Origin: an uncultured Bacteroidota bacterium
GTDB taxonomy: Bacteria; Bacteroidota; Bacteroidia; Bacteroidales; F082
Reading direction: 5' to 3'
Assembly (NCBI GenBank): GCA_937901015.1
Contig: CALCGQ010000010.1
Span: forward strand, 1-53,079
Length of the DNA: 53,079 bases
Position 1 is the stretch's first letter. The number at the start of each line of letters is the position of its first letter. Below the pieces are notes generated by a model that saw only the letters and a program-made list of their open reading frames with translations, made no database searches and was not told the origin of the DNA. Both the position numbers and the translations under genes were made by a program. This document shows positions 1 through 8,442 of the stretch, piece by piece.

Positions 1-1
1 A

Positions 2-175
2 ATTGGATTGATGACCTATCAGATTACACAGAATCTGCTTGAAAAGCATCCTCCTGATATTCTTATCAATATTTCAAAAGAGACCTGTACAATGTTCGAC
101 TTTTTCAAAGCTGAAGAATTAATTGAAATCGGTAGGATCGCCACCAGAGATACTCTTGCTAAGTTCAATAATTAA
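2..175 (+). CDS. Patatin-like phospholipase, C-terminal fragment
   Basis: The window opens inside a gene; reading frame 2 runs without a stop to TAA at 173-175 and gives 57 residues. The fragment contains the pattern PDILINIS followed by a Cys/Thr/Met stretch, FDFFKAEELIEIGR and a short tail, which I recognise as the usual C-terminus of RssA-type patatin-like phospholipases in Bacteroidota (cytoplasmic or membrane-peripheral Ser/Asp lipid acyl hydrolases). The catalytic GxSxG and DGG elements would lie upstream of the window and cannot be checked. Other alpha/beta or helical C-termini are possible but the match to the patatin tail is fairly specific. Confidence 0.6.
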   Translation: MGLMTYQITQNLLEKHPPDILINISKETCTMFDFFKAEELIEIGRIATRDTLAKFNN

Positions 176-246
176 ATAAGCCTTAAAAAAACACTTTGGA
201 TGTTCTAAAATAACTATTTTAGTCCCTCCAACCAAGAAAAGACATT

Positions 247-2100
247 ATGATAAAAGTAACCAGATACCAAATTATAATAGTATTAATTGCATTTGGATTT
301 ACAATAAACGCACAGAATCAATCAGATACAATATCCGAAAAAGCAGTTCCTGTTTTTGAAAATGGGGAAGCTCAAATCGTTGAAGCATTTAGTGATAGTG
401 AAAAATGGATAAGACATGATTTATGGGTGGAAACAGAATTTGATACTGATGGTGATGGTAAACTAGACAGAATGCATGTTGATGTTACTAGACCTTATCA
501 AACAGACTCTGAAGACTTAAAACTTCCTATTGTTTATGTTTCCAGTCCGTATTTTGCAGGAGTAGCACCCGATGTAGAAGGTGGCTTTTGGAATGTTAAA
601 CATGAACTTGGAGAGTCTGCACCTCACGAAAGAGTTCATGCCGATGTTACTCGAACTGGAGAACGACCAATTATCTCAAACTCACATATTAAAACATGGG
701 TTCCCAGAGGATACATTGTTGTACATTCTTCATCACCGGGAACTGGTCTTTCTCAAGGAAGTCCCACTGTTGGTGGAGATAATGAAAGTCTTGCTCCAAA
801 GGCTGTAATTGACTGGCTATGTGGCAGGATTCCAGGTTATACAACACCTGATGGAGATGAAACCGTTGAAGCTTTCTGGTCAACTGGTAAAGTTGGTATG
901 ACAGGAACTTCTTACAATGGTACAATCCCCGTTGCAGCAGCCACAACTGGTGTTGAAGGGCTTGAGGCCATTATTCCAATTGCTCCAAATACTTCTTATT
1001 ACCACTATTATAGATCCAATGGTTTAGTAAGATCTCCTGGTGGATATTTGGGAGAAGATGTGGATGTACTCTATGATTTCATTCATAGTGGCGATGAGTC
1101 GAAACGTGCTTATAACAATGCTACTGTCCGTGATACTGAAATGAAAAATGGTATGGATCGAATTACCGGTGATTATAATGAGTTCTGGGCAGGTCGCGAT
1201 TATTTAAATGATATGAAACCATTTAAAGCTGCATTACTTATGTCGCATGGTTTCAATGACTGGAACGTAATGCCAGAACATAGTTACCGAATTTGGAAAG
1301 CAGCAAAGGATAAAGGTGTACCGGTGCAATTGTATTATCATCAATATGGACATGGAGGACCTCCACCAATGACAATGATGAATCGTTGGTTCACAAGATA
1401 TTTACATGGAATTGAGAATGGTGTTGAAAATGATGCTCCGGTATGGATTGTACGTGAAAAAGATAAAATGGACAAGCCTACTTCTTATGATGCATATCCA
1501 AATTCTGATGCTTCTAAGGTAACTTTATACCTAAACCCTGGCGCACCTGAACGAGGAAATCTAACTACTGATAAACCAATAGGTAGTGCAACTGAAACTC
1601 TGATCGACAATTATTCATTTTCCGGAAGCGCATTGGCTCAGGCTGAAATTACAGAACATCGCTTGATTTATATCACACCAAAGTTAACTAAAGACCTACA
1701 CATTTCAGGCATTCCATCTGTAACTGTAAAAATGGCAAGCAGTAAGCCTGCTGTAAACCTATCTGTGTGGTTGGTTTCACTTCCATGGAATGAAAGCAGG
1801 CGTGCAAAAATTACAGACAATATAATTAACCGTGGTTGGGCTGATCCTCAAAACCAAAAATCAAGGGATAAGAGTAAGCCATTGAAACCAGGGAAGTATT
1901 ATGATGTTACTTTCGATCTTCAACCCGATGATCAAGTTATTCCAGCGGGTCAACAACTCGGATTATTGATAATGTCAAGCGACAGAGAATTCACCCTATG
2001 GCCAAGTCCAGGAACTGAACTTACAGTTGATTTGAAAGGAACAACATTAAATCTACCTATTGTGGGTGGAGCCGAAGCTTATAACGAAGCTGTTAAATAA
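247..2100 (+). CDS. Secreted S15/CocE-type X-Pro dipeptidyl-peptidase or acyl hydrolase
   Basis: 617 residues. A signal peptide (about 1-22, ending in INAQ) points to export. The alpha/beta-hydrolase core carries the S15 signature GMTGTSYNG with Ser222 as nucleophile, Asp338 in HGFNDWNV and His369 in QYGHGG, so the triad is complete. The C-terminal third (about 410-617) has the jelly-roll (PepX_C type) domain ending in a conserved strand-rich stretch. An Asp-rich DTDGDGKLD stretch at about 66-74 resembles a calcium loop. Family members cleave X-Pro dipeptides or act on acylated substrates such as cocaine esters; the specific substrate cannot be read from sequence. ATG 247 is the obvious start because it begins the signal peptide. 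The gene stands alone with VF530 12 bp downstream. Confidence 0.85.
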   Translation: MIKVTRYQIIIVLIAFGFTINAQNQSDTISEKAVPVFENGEAQIVEAFSDSEKWIRHDLWVETEFDTDGDGKLDRMHVDVTRPYQTDSEDLKLPIVYVSSPYFAGVAPDVEGGFWNVKHELGESAPHERVHADVTRTGERPIISNSHIKTWVPRGYIVVHSSSPGTGLSQGSPTVGGDNESLAPKAVIDWLCGRIPGYTTPDGDETVEAFWSTGKVGMTGTSYNGTIPVAAATTGVEGLEAIIPIAPNTSYYHYYRSNGLVRSPGGYLGEDVDVLYDFIHSGDESKRAYNNATVRDTEMKNGMDRITGDYNEFWAGRDYLNDMKPFKAALLMSHGFNDWNVMPEHSYRIWKAAKDKGVPVQLYYHQYGHGGPPPMTMMNRWFTRYLHGIENGVENDAPVWIVREKDKMDKPTSYDAYPNSDASKVTLYLNPGAPERGNLTTDKPIGSATETLIDNYSFSGSALAQAEITEHRLIYITPKLTKDLHISGIPSVTVKMASSKPAVNLSVWLVSLPWNESRRAKITDNIINRGWADPQNQKSRDKSKPLKPGKYYDVTFDLQPDDQVIPAGQQLGLLIMSSDREFTLWPSPGTELTVDLKGTTLNLPIVGGAEAYNEAVK

Positions 2101-2112
2101 CTAATTCCAACT

Positions 2113-2352
2113 ATGGAAGAAAATTCTAAATCAGGATTTCAACAGCCAAACAACCCAATGCATGGGGTTAAGTTGGTAGACATTCTCGAAGGTCTTGTGG
2201 CTTATTATGGATGGGATGAGTTAGGTGCACTAACAAATATTAACAGCTTTACCAATAAGCCATCAATTAAGTCAAGCTTGAAACTATTGCGAAAAACGCC
2301 CTGGGCAAGAGCAAAGGTTGAAGAGCTATATCTGGACATTATCAATAAATAG
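2113..2352 (+). CDS. VF530 family (DUF2132) small DNA-binding protein
   Basis: 79 residues. The core from NNPMHGVKL through KSSLKLLRKTPWARAKVEELY matches the VF530 family: a small helical fold whose hallmarks are the N-terminal PLHGVTL-like motif, the GWDEL stretch, NxF, and the terminal LRKTPWAR(x)KVE motif. Family members are thought to bind DNA, based on structure of the Vibrio prototype; no pathway is established. The gene starts 12 bp after the S15 hydrolase stop, so the two may be co-transcribed, although no functional link is evident. A stable hairpin follows at 2388-2415. Confidence 0.85.
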   Translation: MEENSKSGFQQPNNPMHGVKLVDILEGLVAYYGWDELGALTNINSFTNKPSIKSSLKLLRKTPWARAKVEELYLDIINK

Positions 2353-2387
2353 ATGCCCTTTCATTTGTGCATTTTATGTGATGTTGA

Positions 2388-2415
2388 CTGATTATCTTTC
2401 CAACAAGATAATCAG
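2388..2415 (+). terminator. Hairpin downstream of VF530 gene, probable terminator
   Basis: CTGATTATCTT (2388-2398) pairs perfectly with AAGATAATCAG (2405-2415) around a 6-nt loop. It is 36 bp past the VF530 stop and precedes the marR promoter, so termination is the likely role. A T-tract is weak, so efficiency is uncertain. Confidence 0.5.
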
Positions 2416-2476
2416 ACACACTATTCTCTTCATTTAATAAGATTTGTCATATCACAAAAAATAAATTAGTTGATTG

Positions 2477-2506
2477 TTGTATGTACAAACATTATTTGTA
2501 TGTTTG
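2477..2506 (+). promoter_or_regulatory. marR promoter with overlapping inverted-repeat operator
   Basis: A Bacteroidota-type promoter: TTG (2477-2479) lies exactly 19 bp before TATGTTTG (2499-2506), which fits the TAnnTTTG -7 consensus. The -33 element is embedded in TTGTATGTACAA (2477-2488), an inverted repeat of TTGTA/TACAA around a TG centre. The identical 12-mer recurs at 2962-2973 before the SDR gene. This arrangement suggests autorepression by the MarR protein; the binding itself is inferred. Confidence 0.65.
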
Positions 2507-2514
2507 CATTTCAA

Positions 2515-2940
2515 ATGGAAAAATGCGAATCAAAATATTGTGGTTGTTTATATTATTCTTCAAATGCTTTAGCAAGATTAATGACGAAAATGGCGGATGA
2601 AGAGTTTGCGCCGTTGGGTATTACATCTTCGTATGCAATCCTATTGAATAGCATAAATGAAAAGCCGGGCATTCATCCCAAGGAAATCAGCCAGCAAATG
2701 CAGTTAAGCCCTTCTACAGTTACCAGATTAATTGAAAAAATGGAAACCAGAGGACTTGTGGAGAGAAAAAGTTCTGGTAGAATTACTGAAGTTTACCCTA
2801 CTAAAACAGGAACAGAATTACAAGTAAAAATAGTAGAGTGCTGGACTAGCCTAAATAACAAATATACCAGTATACTAGGTAAAGAAAATAGTGCTCAACT
2901 AACTGAAAGTATTACAAATGCAATACAAACTCTGCGATGA
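2515..2940 (+). CDS. MarR-family transcriptional regulator
   Basis: 141 residues from ATG 2515. The winged helix-turn-helix is plain at about 46-95 (IHPKEISQQMQLSPSTVTRLIEK, then the wing ERKSSGRITEVYPT), preceded and followed by dimerisation helices. I prefer ATG 2515 because in-frame upstream starts (TTG 2470, ATG 2500) fall inside the predicted promoter; with the -7 element at 2499-2506 the transcript would be leaderless or nearly so. The N-terminus holds three close cysteines (positions 4, 9 and 11 in MEKCESKYCGC), which may serve as a redox, electrophile or metal sensor, as in other MarR proteins. It sits 70 bp before a short-chain dehydrogenase with the same operator, so that enzyme is the likely regulated partner. 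Confidence 0.85.
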   Translation: MEKCESKYCGCLYYSSNALARLMTKMADEEFAPLGITSSYAILLNSINEKPGIHPKEISQQMQLSPSTVTRLIEKMETRGLVERKSSGRITEVYPTKTGTELQVKIVECWTSLNNKYTSILGKENSAQLTESITNAIQTLR

Positions 2941-2961
2941 TTTTTTTTTAAATTATGCTGT

Positions 2962-2973
2962 TTGTATGTACAA
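2962..2973 (+). promoter_or_regulatory. Second copy of the MarR operator, upstream of the SDR gene
   Basis: TTGTATGTACAA, identical over 12 bp to the site in the marR promoter, ends 37 bp before the SDR start codon. A weak -7-like TATAATTA begins at 2984, again 19 bp after the TTG. This implies the SDR gene has its own MarR-controlled promoter rather than only read-through from marR. Confidence 0.6.
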
Positions 2974-3010
2974 CCAATATAACTATAATTACTAAATAAT
3001 AATAACTAAA

Positions 3011-3874
3011 ATGAAGAAAAAAGTAGTATTAATAACAGGAACCAATAGTGGATTTGGATATTTAACTGCCCTTACCTGCGCAGCAAAAGGATATATAGTT
3101 TATGCCACAATAAGAGAAACCCAAGGAAGAAATGCAGAAAGAGCAACTGAGCTTTCTGGCATAGACAACATCAATGTAGTTGAATTGGATGTTACCAATG
3201 GTGAAGATGTTAAGAAAGTAGTTTCAGATATCATAGCAAAAGAAGGTCAACTGGATGTTGTGGTAAACAATGCCGGTTATTTTGGAGGAGGACTTGCTGA
3301 ATCTTATACTGAAGACGATTTGGAAAATATGTTTGATGTAAACCTCAAAGGTACATGGAGAGTAACAAAAGCCGGGCTACCTCAAATGAGAAAACAAAAT
3401 GAAGGACTTATTATAAATATTTCAAGTGGATTAGGAAGGTTTTCCTCACCGTTTATGACAGTTTACAATAGTACGAAATTCGCAGTTGAAGGTCTTACTG
3501 AAGGATTACATTATGAAGTGAGACCACTTGGAGTTGATGCTGTACTGATACAACCGGGGGCTTTTCCAACAGAAATATTTGGTAAATCAAGTTACGGATC
3601 AGATATGAGCGTAAATGAAGGATATGGGGAACTGGCTAAGATACCGGAGCAAATGGGTGCTGGCATGGGTCAGATGTTTGAAGCTATGAAACCGCAACCT
3701 CAAATGGTTCCGGATGCCATTATAAAACTAATAGAAACTCCTAAAGGTCAACGACCGTTAAGAACTGTAGTTGATGCAATGACTGGCCAATTTATTGAGG
3801 CTGCAAATGATAAGGTTAAAGAGGAATACAACAACTTCGTTACTGCATTTGGAATGGGAGATCTGTTGAAATAG
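3011..3874 (+). CDS. Classical short-chain dehydrogenase/reductase
   Basis: 287 residues, cytoplasmic Rossmann-fold oxidoreductase using NAD(P)H. The cofactor loop TGTNSGFG is at about 9-16, NNAG at about 92-95, and the catalytic set is complete: Ser139 (NISSG), Tyr152 and Lys156 in YNSTK. The length and the extended C-terminal lid resemble SDRs that reduce carbonyls of hydrophobic or reactive aldehydes and ketones, but the substrate is unknown. It follows the MarR regulator and carries the same operator, which fits an inducible detoxification or stress-response enzyme. A convergent terminator follows. Confidence 0.88.
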   Translation: MKKKVVLITGTNSGFGYLTALTCAAKGYIVYATIRETQGRNAERATELSGIDNINVVELDVTNGEDVKKVVSDIIAKEGQLDVVVNNAGYFGGGLAESYTEDDLENMFDVNLKGTWRVTKAGLPQMRKQNEGLIINISSGLGRFSSPFMTVYNSTKFAVEGLTEGLHYEVRPLGVDAVLIQPGAFPTEIFGKSSYGSDMSVNEGYGELAKIPEQMGAGMGQMFEAMKPQPQMVPDAIIKLIETPKGQRPLRTVVDAMTGQFIEAANDKVKEEYNNFVTAFGMGDLLK

Positions 3875-3893
3875 AGATTGTAATTAAAGACAA

Positions 3894-3925
3894 AAACCGG
3901 GTAGCAGTAAGCTGCCACCCGGTTT
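3894..3925. terminator. Bidirectional rho-independent terminator
   Basis: AAACCGGGTAGCAG (3894-3907) pairs with CTGCCACCCGGTTT (3912-3925) with one mismatch around a 4-nt loop. It is flanked by an A-run on the left and T-rich sequence on the right, and lies between the convergent SDR and lamin-tail genes. It should stop transcription from both sides. Confidence 0.85.
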
Positions 3926-3944
3926 AAATTTAACCTAAAATTTA

Positions 3945-5660
3945 CTATCTTATTATTGATGCTTTATTTGTTACAATTCCCGTACTGGTTTGGAATGTGT
4001 AGAAATAATACCCAGGTTGTAAACTTGAAGCATCCCATACTATGGTATGAGTACCAACTGAATAATTATCATCAGCAATAACGGAAACCATTGCTCCTCT
4101 AATGTCATATATTTTCACAGCAATATTATCACTATTTTCAAGTGTAAATTGAATGTTAGTTTTTGTGCTAAATGGATTTGGGAAGTTCTGAGAAATGGAC
4201 ACAACATCCGCAATCTCAACAACTGATAACGAATTAATATTGGCTGCACCAGGTGTAAATTCAGGCATCATAAACCAATTATTAGTACCATCAGCAAAAC
4301 GACCATAAGAAGTATCCGCAATTTGTTCTCCATATGTAAGACTGTCAATAAATGCTTGCTCAGGATCCCAAAAACCAATACTTTCACCACCTCCACTTAA
4401 TTTAAAATTAAGATTTAACACACTGCTTTCCTCACCTTTATTAGCATAGAAAATGATAAACTCTCCAGCACCTACAGTAACAGAATCCGGGTAGGTATCA
4501 GATATTTGAAACATGGCCTCAGGATCAGCAAGATCATCAGCCATATAATAACCACCTAACATCACAGGCTCATTACCTGCATTATAAATTTCAATCCAAT
4601 CAGGGTAATCACCTTGTGGTCCAGGGAATGCGTAATCATTACTGGCCATAAACTCATTGATAAAAAGCTCAATATCTGTTGGGCCAATATTAGGATTTGT
4701 ATTTGTGGCTCCGGGAGTAATATCACTCATGAAATACCAATTGTCAGTACCATCCATATATCTTCCATATGATGTATCTGTGATTTGCTCTTCATAAGTA
4801 AATCCTTCAATTAATTCCTGATCAGGATTCCATAATCCAATTTGCTCACCACCGCCACTAAGTTTAAAATTCAAATTTAGCACGCTTGATTCTTCGCCTT
4901 TATTGGCATAAAACAAAATATGACCTCCAGGTTGTACTGTAACTGAATCAGGATAGGTTGAAGGAATAGGTAATGCTTCTGTTACATCCAATGTATCATA
5001 CATATAATAGCCAGCTAAATTAACAGCTTCTGTGCCTGCATTGTAAATTTCAATCCAATCTGGAAAATCACCTTGAGGACCAGGAAATGAAAAGTCATTA
5101 CTTGCCATAAATTCATTGATATAGAGTTCTACGGCTGCTGGAGCAGGATTTGAATTAGCTGTTCCAGGAGTAATTTCTTCCATAAAACCCCATGTATCTG
5201 TTCCATCAGGGTATCTACCATATGAAATATCTGTGGTTTGTTCGGTATATGTTAACTCATCAACAACAACGCTTTCAGAATTCCAAAGACCAATTGCTTC
5301 TCCACCTCCACTAAGTTTAAAATTTAAATTCATTACACTTGATTCCTCACCTTTATTGGCATAGAAAACAATAAAACCTCCAGCCGGTACTGTTACTGAG
5401 TCAGGATACATATCCGAAATCTGAAATAAGGCTGCAGGATCATCAAGTATATCCGACATATAATAACCACCTAGCATAACTGCTTCATTACCTGCGTTAT
5501 AAATCTCTATCCAATCAGGATAATCCCCCTGTGGACCTGGGAAGGATACATCGTTACTTGCCATAAACTCATTAATATAGAGTTGGGCATTCATATTAGT
5601 TGTTACCATCAACGACAAAAACAATGTCATTACAATAACTGGAAAGTAGTTTTTTTTCAT
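3945..5660 (-). CDS. Type IX-secreted protein with three lamin tail domains
   Basis: 571 residues from the preferred ATG at 5660 (an upstream in-frame ATG at 5678 would add six residues before the signal peptide MKKNYFPVIV). After the signal peptide come three tandem lamin-tail domains with a period of about 151 residues, each opening with INEFMASND, then PDWIEIYNAG, YANKGEESS and NLNFKLSGGGE, and each closing with a YGR...DGT...W stretch. The last ~85 residues are a T9SS type A sorting domain (NFPNPF ... YDIRG ... LQPGYYFY). So the protein is exported through the outer membrane and probably surface-attached. The LTD fold in bacteria is often linked to nucleases, phosphatases and cell-surface proteins; no enzyme domain is present. 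Divergent from the DUF47-PiT operon. The repeats are similar at DNA level too. Confidence 0.85.
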   Translation of the reverse strand: MKKNYFPVIVMTLFLSLMVTTNMNAQLYINEFMASNDVSFPGPQGDYPDWIEIYNAGNEAVMLGGYYMSDILDDPAALFQISDMYPDSVTVPAGGFIVFYANKGEESSVMNLNFKLSGGGEAIGLWNSESVVVDELTYTEQTTDISYGRYPDGTDTWGFMEEITPGTANSNPAPAAVELYINEFMASNDFSFPGPQGDFPDWIEIYNAGTEAVNLAGYYMYDTLDVTEALPIPSTYPDSVTVQPGGHILFYANKGEESSVLNLNFKLSGGGEQIGLWNPDQELIEGFTYEEQITDTSYGRYMDGTDNWYFMSDITPGATNTNPNIGPTDIELFINEFMASNDYAFPGPQGDYPDWIEIYNAGNEPVMLGGYYMADDLADPEAMFQISDTYPDSVTVGAGEFIIFYANKGEESSVLNLNFKLSGGGESIGFWDPEQAFIDSLTYGEQIADTSYGRFADGTNNWFMMPEFTPGAANINSLSVVEIADVVSISQNFPNPFSTKTNIQFTLENSDNIAVKIYDIRGAMVSVIADDNYSVGTHTIVWDASSLQPGYYFYTFQTSTGIVTNKASIIR

Positions 5661-5971
5661 ACTTATAGATTTAAACATTAATTAAATGATCAATTAAATC
5701 GATTCTTGTAATGCAAATATATTTAAAGTAACAATTCCATTCATAAAAAATCCTATATTCAAACTATACATGCCTTGTGAACACTGTTATGAATTAAATA
5801 GAGTGCATTGCCAAGACCCTACACCTCATACTCTACATCACTGTTTACATGTGTCTTATGTGTTTTCAATACCATACAAGGCTGATTTATAACCTTACAT
5901 TAACTCAGTGCTTCAATGAGACACTTATTCTTTTAAGTATCTTTGCCCTTAATACTTTAACGCCACAAATT
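5661..5971. promoter_or_regulatory. Divergent intergenic region with DUF47-PiT promoter
   Basis: 311 bp between the divergent lamin-tail and DUF47 genes. TATCTTTG (5938-5945) fits TAnnTTTG and would start transcription about 20 nt before the DUF47 ATG; the -33 region is poor, which suggests activator dependence. A stretch at 5815-5838 holds GACCCTACA and CTCTACATC, i.e. TGTAG-type repeats on the minus strand; GACCCTACA recurs in inverse orientation (TGTAGGGTC, 8593-8601) before the porin gene. I see no gene here, although an open frame continues upstream of the DUF47 start. Confidence 0.45.
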
Positions 5972-6622
5972 ATGTCATTACTATTTAAAAATGTTAAACA
6001 ACTTATTTTCGATATTGATGAATTTATCGATACCGTTGAGCAAGGTGTTCTTGTATTTAAAGAAGGTGTTGTAAATTACATTAATGGTGAGCATGCTAGC
6101 TTTGCTGATAAAATTGTAACAATTGATAAACTGGAAGCCACTGCTGACAAGCTTCAAAGAAAAATAGATGATGAGTTTTATCGTCACTCCATACTACCTC
6201 AAAATGCTAGTGACATTGAGGAAATGTTAGACAAACTTGATGAGCTTATTGATATTTCTAAGGACAACTTATATCAGTTTGAAGATGAGTTACCTTTTAT
6301 CCCTAAAGAATTAAAAAGTGAGTTTATAAGGTTGACTGAAATATCAACCGAATCTGCACTTGCTGTTTTCCCAGCATCGAGAAGTTTCTTCAGACAACCT
6401 TTAAAAGTTAAAGAGATGCTTTCTAAAGTGTACTTTTATGAGAAAGAGACAGATAAAATAGCTAGAAACATTAAGCGAAGACTTTTCCATGATATGAAAG
6501 ATTTGGATCTAAGTCAAAAAATGCATTTAAGATATTTCACATTACATATCGAGACTGTATCAGATAAGGCCGAAAGCCTTGCTGACCTTCTTTCAATTCT
6601 TGCCTTGAAAATGAGTATATGA
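5972..6622 (+). CDS. DUF47 family (PhoU-like) phosphate transport accessory protein
   Basis: 216 residues from ATG 5972. An all-helical PhoU-like protein: the opening FKNVKQLIFDIDEFIDTVEQG, the central LPQNASDIEEMLDKLDELID and the basic EKETDKIARNIKRRLF segment are typical of the TIGR00153/DUF47 family that accompanies PiT transporters and is believed to modulate them in the cytoplasm. The open frame extends 41 codons further upstream, but those codons lack family similarity and cover the TATCTTTG promoter, so I reject them. The stop overlaps the PiT start (ATGA), indicating translational coupling. Confidence 0.88.
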   Translation: MSLLFKNVKQLIFDIDEFIDTVEQGVLVFKEGVVNYINGEHASFADKIVTIDKLEATADKLQRKIDDEFYRHSILPQNASDIEEMLDKLDELIDISKDNLYQFEDELPFIPKELKSEFIRLTEISTESALAVFPASRSFFRQPLKVKEMLSKVYFYEKETDKIARNIKRRLFHDMKDLDLSQKMHLRYFTLHIETVSDKAESLADLLSILALKMSI

Positions 6623-8442
6623 TAATTCTGTTTTTTCTATCAAGTGGTTTATTTCTAGGTTGGTCTTTGGGAGCCAATGATGCAGCAAATATCTTTGGAA
6701 CTGCAGTTGGCACCCGTATGCTTCGTTTCAAAACAACTGCCATAGTTGCAAGTATATTTGTAATCTTAGGTGCTGTAATTCAAGGTGCCGGAGCTAACCA
6801 CACTTTAGGGAAATTAGGAAATGTGAGCACTATTGCTGCAGCTTTTACCGTTGCCCTATCTGCAGCATTAACTGTATACTGGATGACAAGAATGAGCCTG
6901 CCAGTTTCTACTTCACAGGCTATCGTAGGTGCTATAATTGGATGGAATCTATATACAAGTAACCCTACTGATATAAATGTATTAATTAAGATTGTATCAA
7001 CATGGATATCAGGACCAATTATGGGTGGAATTTTTGCAGTATTGCTCTACATGCTTGTGAAACTCGTTCTTAAGAAAACCCATATTCATCTTCTTTATAA
7101 GGACTCATACATAAGAATTAGCTTATTGGTAGTTGGTGCTTTTGGGGCATATAGTTTAGGTGCAAATAATATTGCCAATGTAATGGGTGTATTTACAGGA
7201 GCCATAAACTTACCTACCATAGATTTGGGAATCATCCAGTTTGATAGTACCCAACAACTCTTTTTGGTTGGTGGGATTGCAATTGCAATTGGTATTATTA
7301 CTTATTCAAAGCATGTAATGGAAACAGTAGGAAATACACTAATGCCACTAACTCCAGATGCTGCGATTGTTGTTGTTCTTTCACAGGCTTTGGTACTATT
7401 TATATTTTCTTCTCAAGGGCTATCAACAGCCATACAATCCATAGGATTACCTGCAATTCCGTTGGTTCCTGTTTCAAGCTCACAAGTTGTTATTGGATCT
7501 ATAATAGGTATTGGAATCTATAAGGGAGGAAAGGAAATCAAATACAATATTCTTGGAAGTATTAGCCTTGGGTGGATAGCAACTCCTCTCGTTGCAGGTG
7601 TAATGGCATTTTTCATGCTCTTTTTTGTAAATAATGTTTTCAAACAAGATGTTGGTGGTAACCGAACTCTGGTTGCAAAAGTCGATAACCAAACCATCGA
7701 TACAATTGAACCACAAGATACCACTGTTTCTATTCAATCTATAATACCACAAATTAATCCAAATCAATCAGAACAAACTAATGCAGAATCATCATATTTT
7801 ACTTCATCTATTCTATTTTGGTTAACGATTGTAATTCTAATGGTTCTTGTGACTATCCTTCTAATTCTATTTTTTAATCTAAGATTGAAGGACAGGTATA
7901 AATTAAAACAAATTGAGGTACTTGAAAAAAAATACCATATTAAAATTGATCAACTTGAAAAAAGTCTGGATGAGAAAATACAGCTTCAGGATAACCTTGG
8001 AAAGGAGTTAAAATTCAGACAAAGTGAAATGGTCACAATGGCAATAAGTATTATTCACAAGAATGAATTTCTGGATAATCTAAAAAATGAAGTTGTTAAA
8101 ATCAAAACAGGAACCAGTGATCAGGAGATTAGATTAAGGTTGAATAAACTATCATTGATGATAACTCAGGATCTCTCAATTGATCGGGATCGAGAAAAGT
8201 TTCAAATGCATATCAATGAACAAAATAGTAATTTCATACACCTACTGGAAAGATCTTTTCCAACAATGACTGACAATGAAAAACGTCTGGCATCAATGCT
8301 AAGGCTCAATCTTTCATCAAAAGAAATTGCCTCAATTTTGAATATATCTCCAAAAAGCGTGGAGATGAACCGTTACAGGTTACGTAAAAAACTTAAGGTT
8401 GATCCCAAGATTAATCTATCAGATTTTATAAGGGACTTTTAA
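6619..8442 (+). CDS. PiT inorganic phosphate transporter fused to a membrane-tethered LuxR DNA-binding module
   Basis: 607 residues in one uninterrupted frame, start overlapping the DUF47 stop. Residues 1-345 are a PHO4/PiT permease: the N-terminal signature GANDAAN (18-24) and the inverted repeat GANNIAN (181-187, Asp replaced by Asn), with about ten membrane helices. A polar linker (about 346-394) leads to one more helix (395-420), a charged coiled coil (about 425-490), and a C-terminal LuxR-type HTH (about 540-607; SSKEIASILNISPKSVEMNRYRLRKKL from 566). The TM-coil-HTH half is the architecture that Bacteroidota normally attach to YXYXY propeller or TPR sensors. Here the sensor is replaced by a transporter. 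Known: PiT moves phosphate with a cation. Inferred: phosphate occupancy is transmitted to a DNA-binding domain. Confidence 0.88.
   Translation: MIILFFLSSGLFLGWSLGANDAANIFGTAVGTRMLRFKTTAIVASIFVILGAVIQGAGANHTLGKLGNVSTIAAAFTVALSAALTVYWMTRMSLPVSTSQAIVGAIIGWNLYTSNPTDINVLIKIVSTWISGPIMGGIFAVLLYMLVKLVLKKTHIHLLYKDSYIRISLLVVGAFGAYSLGANNIANVMGVFTGAINLPTIDLGIIQFDSTQQLFLVGGIAIAIGIITYSKHVMETVGNTLMPLTPDAAIVVVLSQALVLFIFSSQGLSTAIQSIGLPAIPLVPVSSSQVVIGSIIGIGIYKGGKEIKYNILGSISLGWIATPLVAGVMAFFMLFFVNNVFKQDVGGNRTLVAKVDNQTIDTIEPQDTTVSIQSIIPQINPNQSEQTNAESSYFTSSILFWLTIVILMVLVTILLILFFNLRLKDRYKLKQIEVLEKKYHIKIDQLEKSLDEKIQLQDNLGKELKFRQSEMVTMAISIIHKNEFLDNLKNEVVKIKTGTSDQEIRLRLNKLSLMITQDLSIDRDREKFQMHINEQNSNFIHLLERSFPTMTDNEKRLASMLRLNLSSKEIASILNISPKSVEMNRYRLRKKLKVDPKINLSDFIRDF

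Noticed and set aside
2470-2514. N-terminal extension of MarR from TTG 2470
   Set aside because: These codons coincide with a correctly spaced promoter and the operator; ATG 2515 gives the usual family length.
5849-5971. 41-residue N-terminal extension of DUF47
   Set aside because: It overlaps the TATCTTTG promoter and has no family similarity; DUF47 proteins begin at the MSLLFKN-like segment.
7480-7767. Minus-strand open frames opposite the PiT linker
   Set aside because: They are shadows within a well-supported gene, with no family similarity and no promoter.
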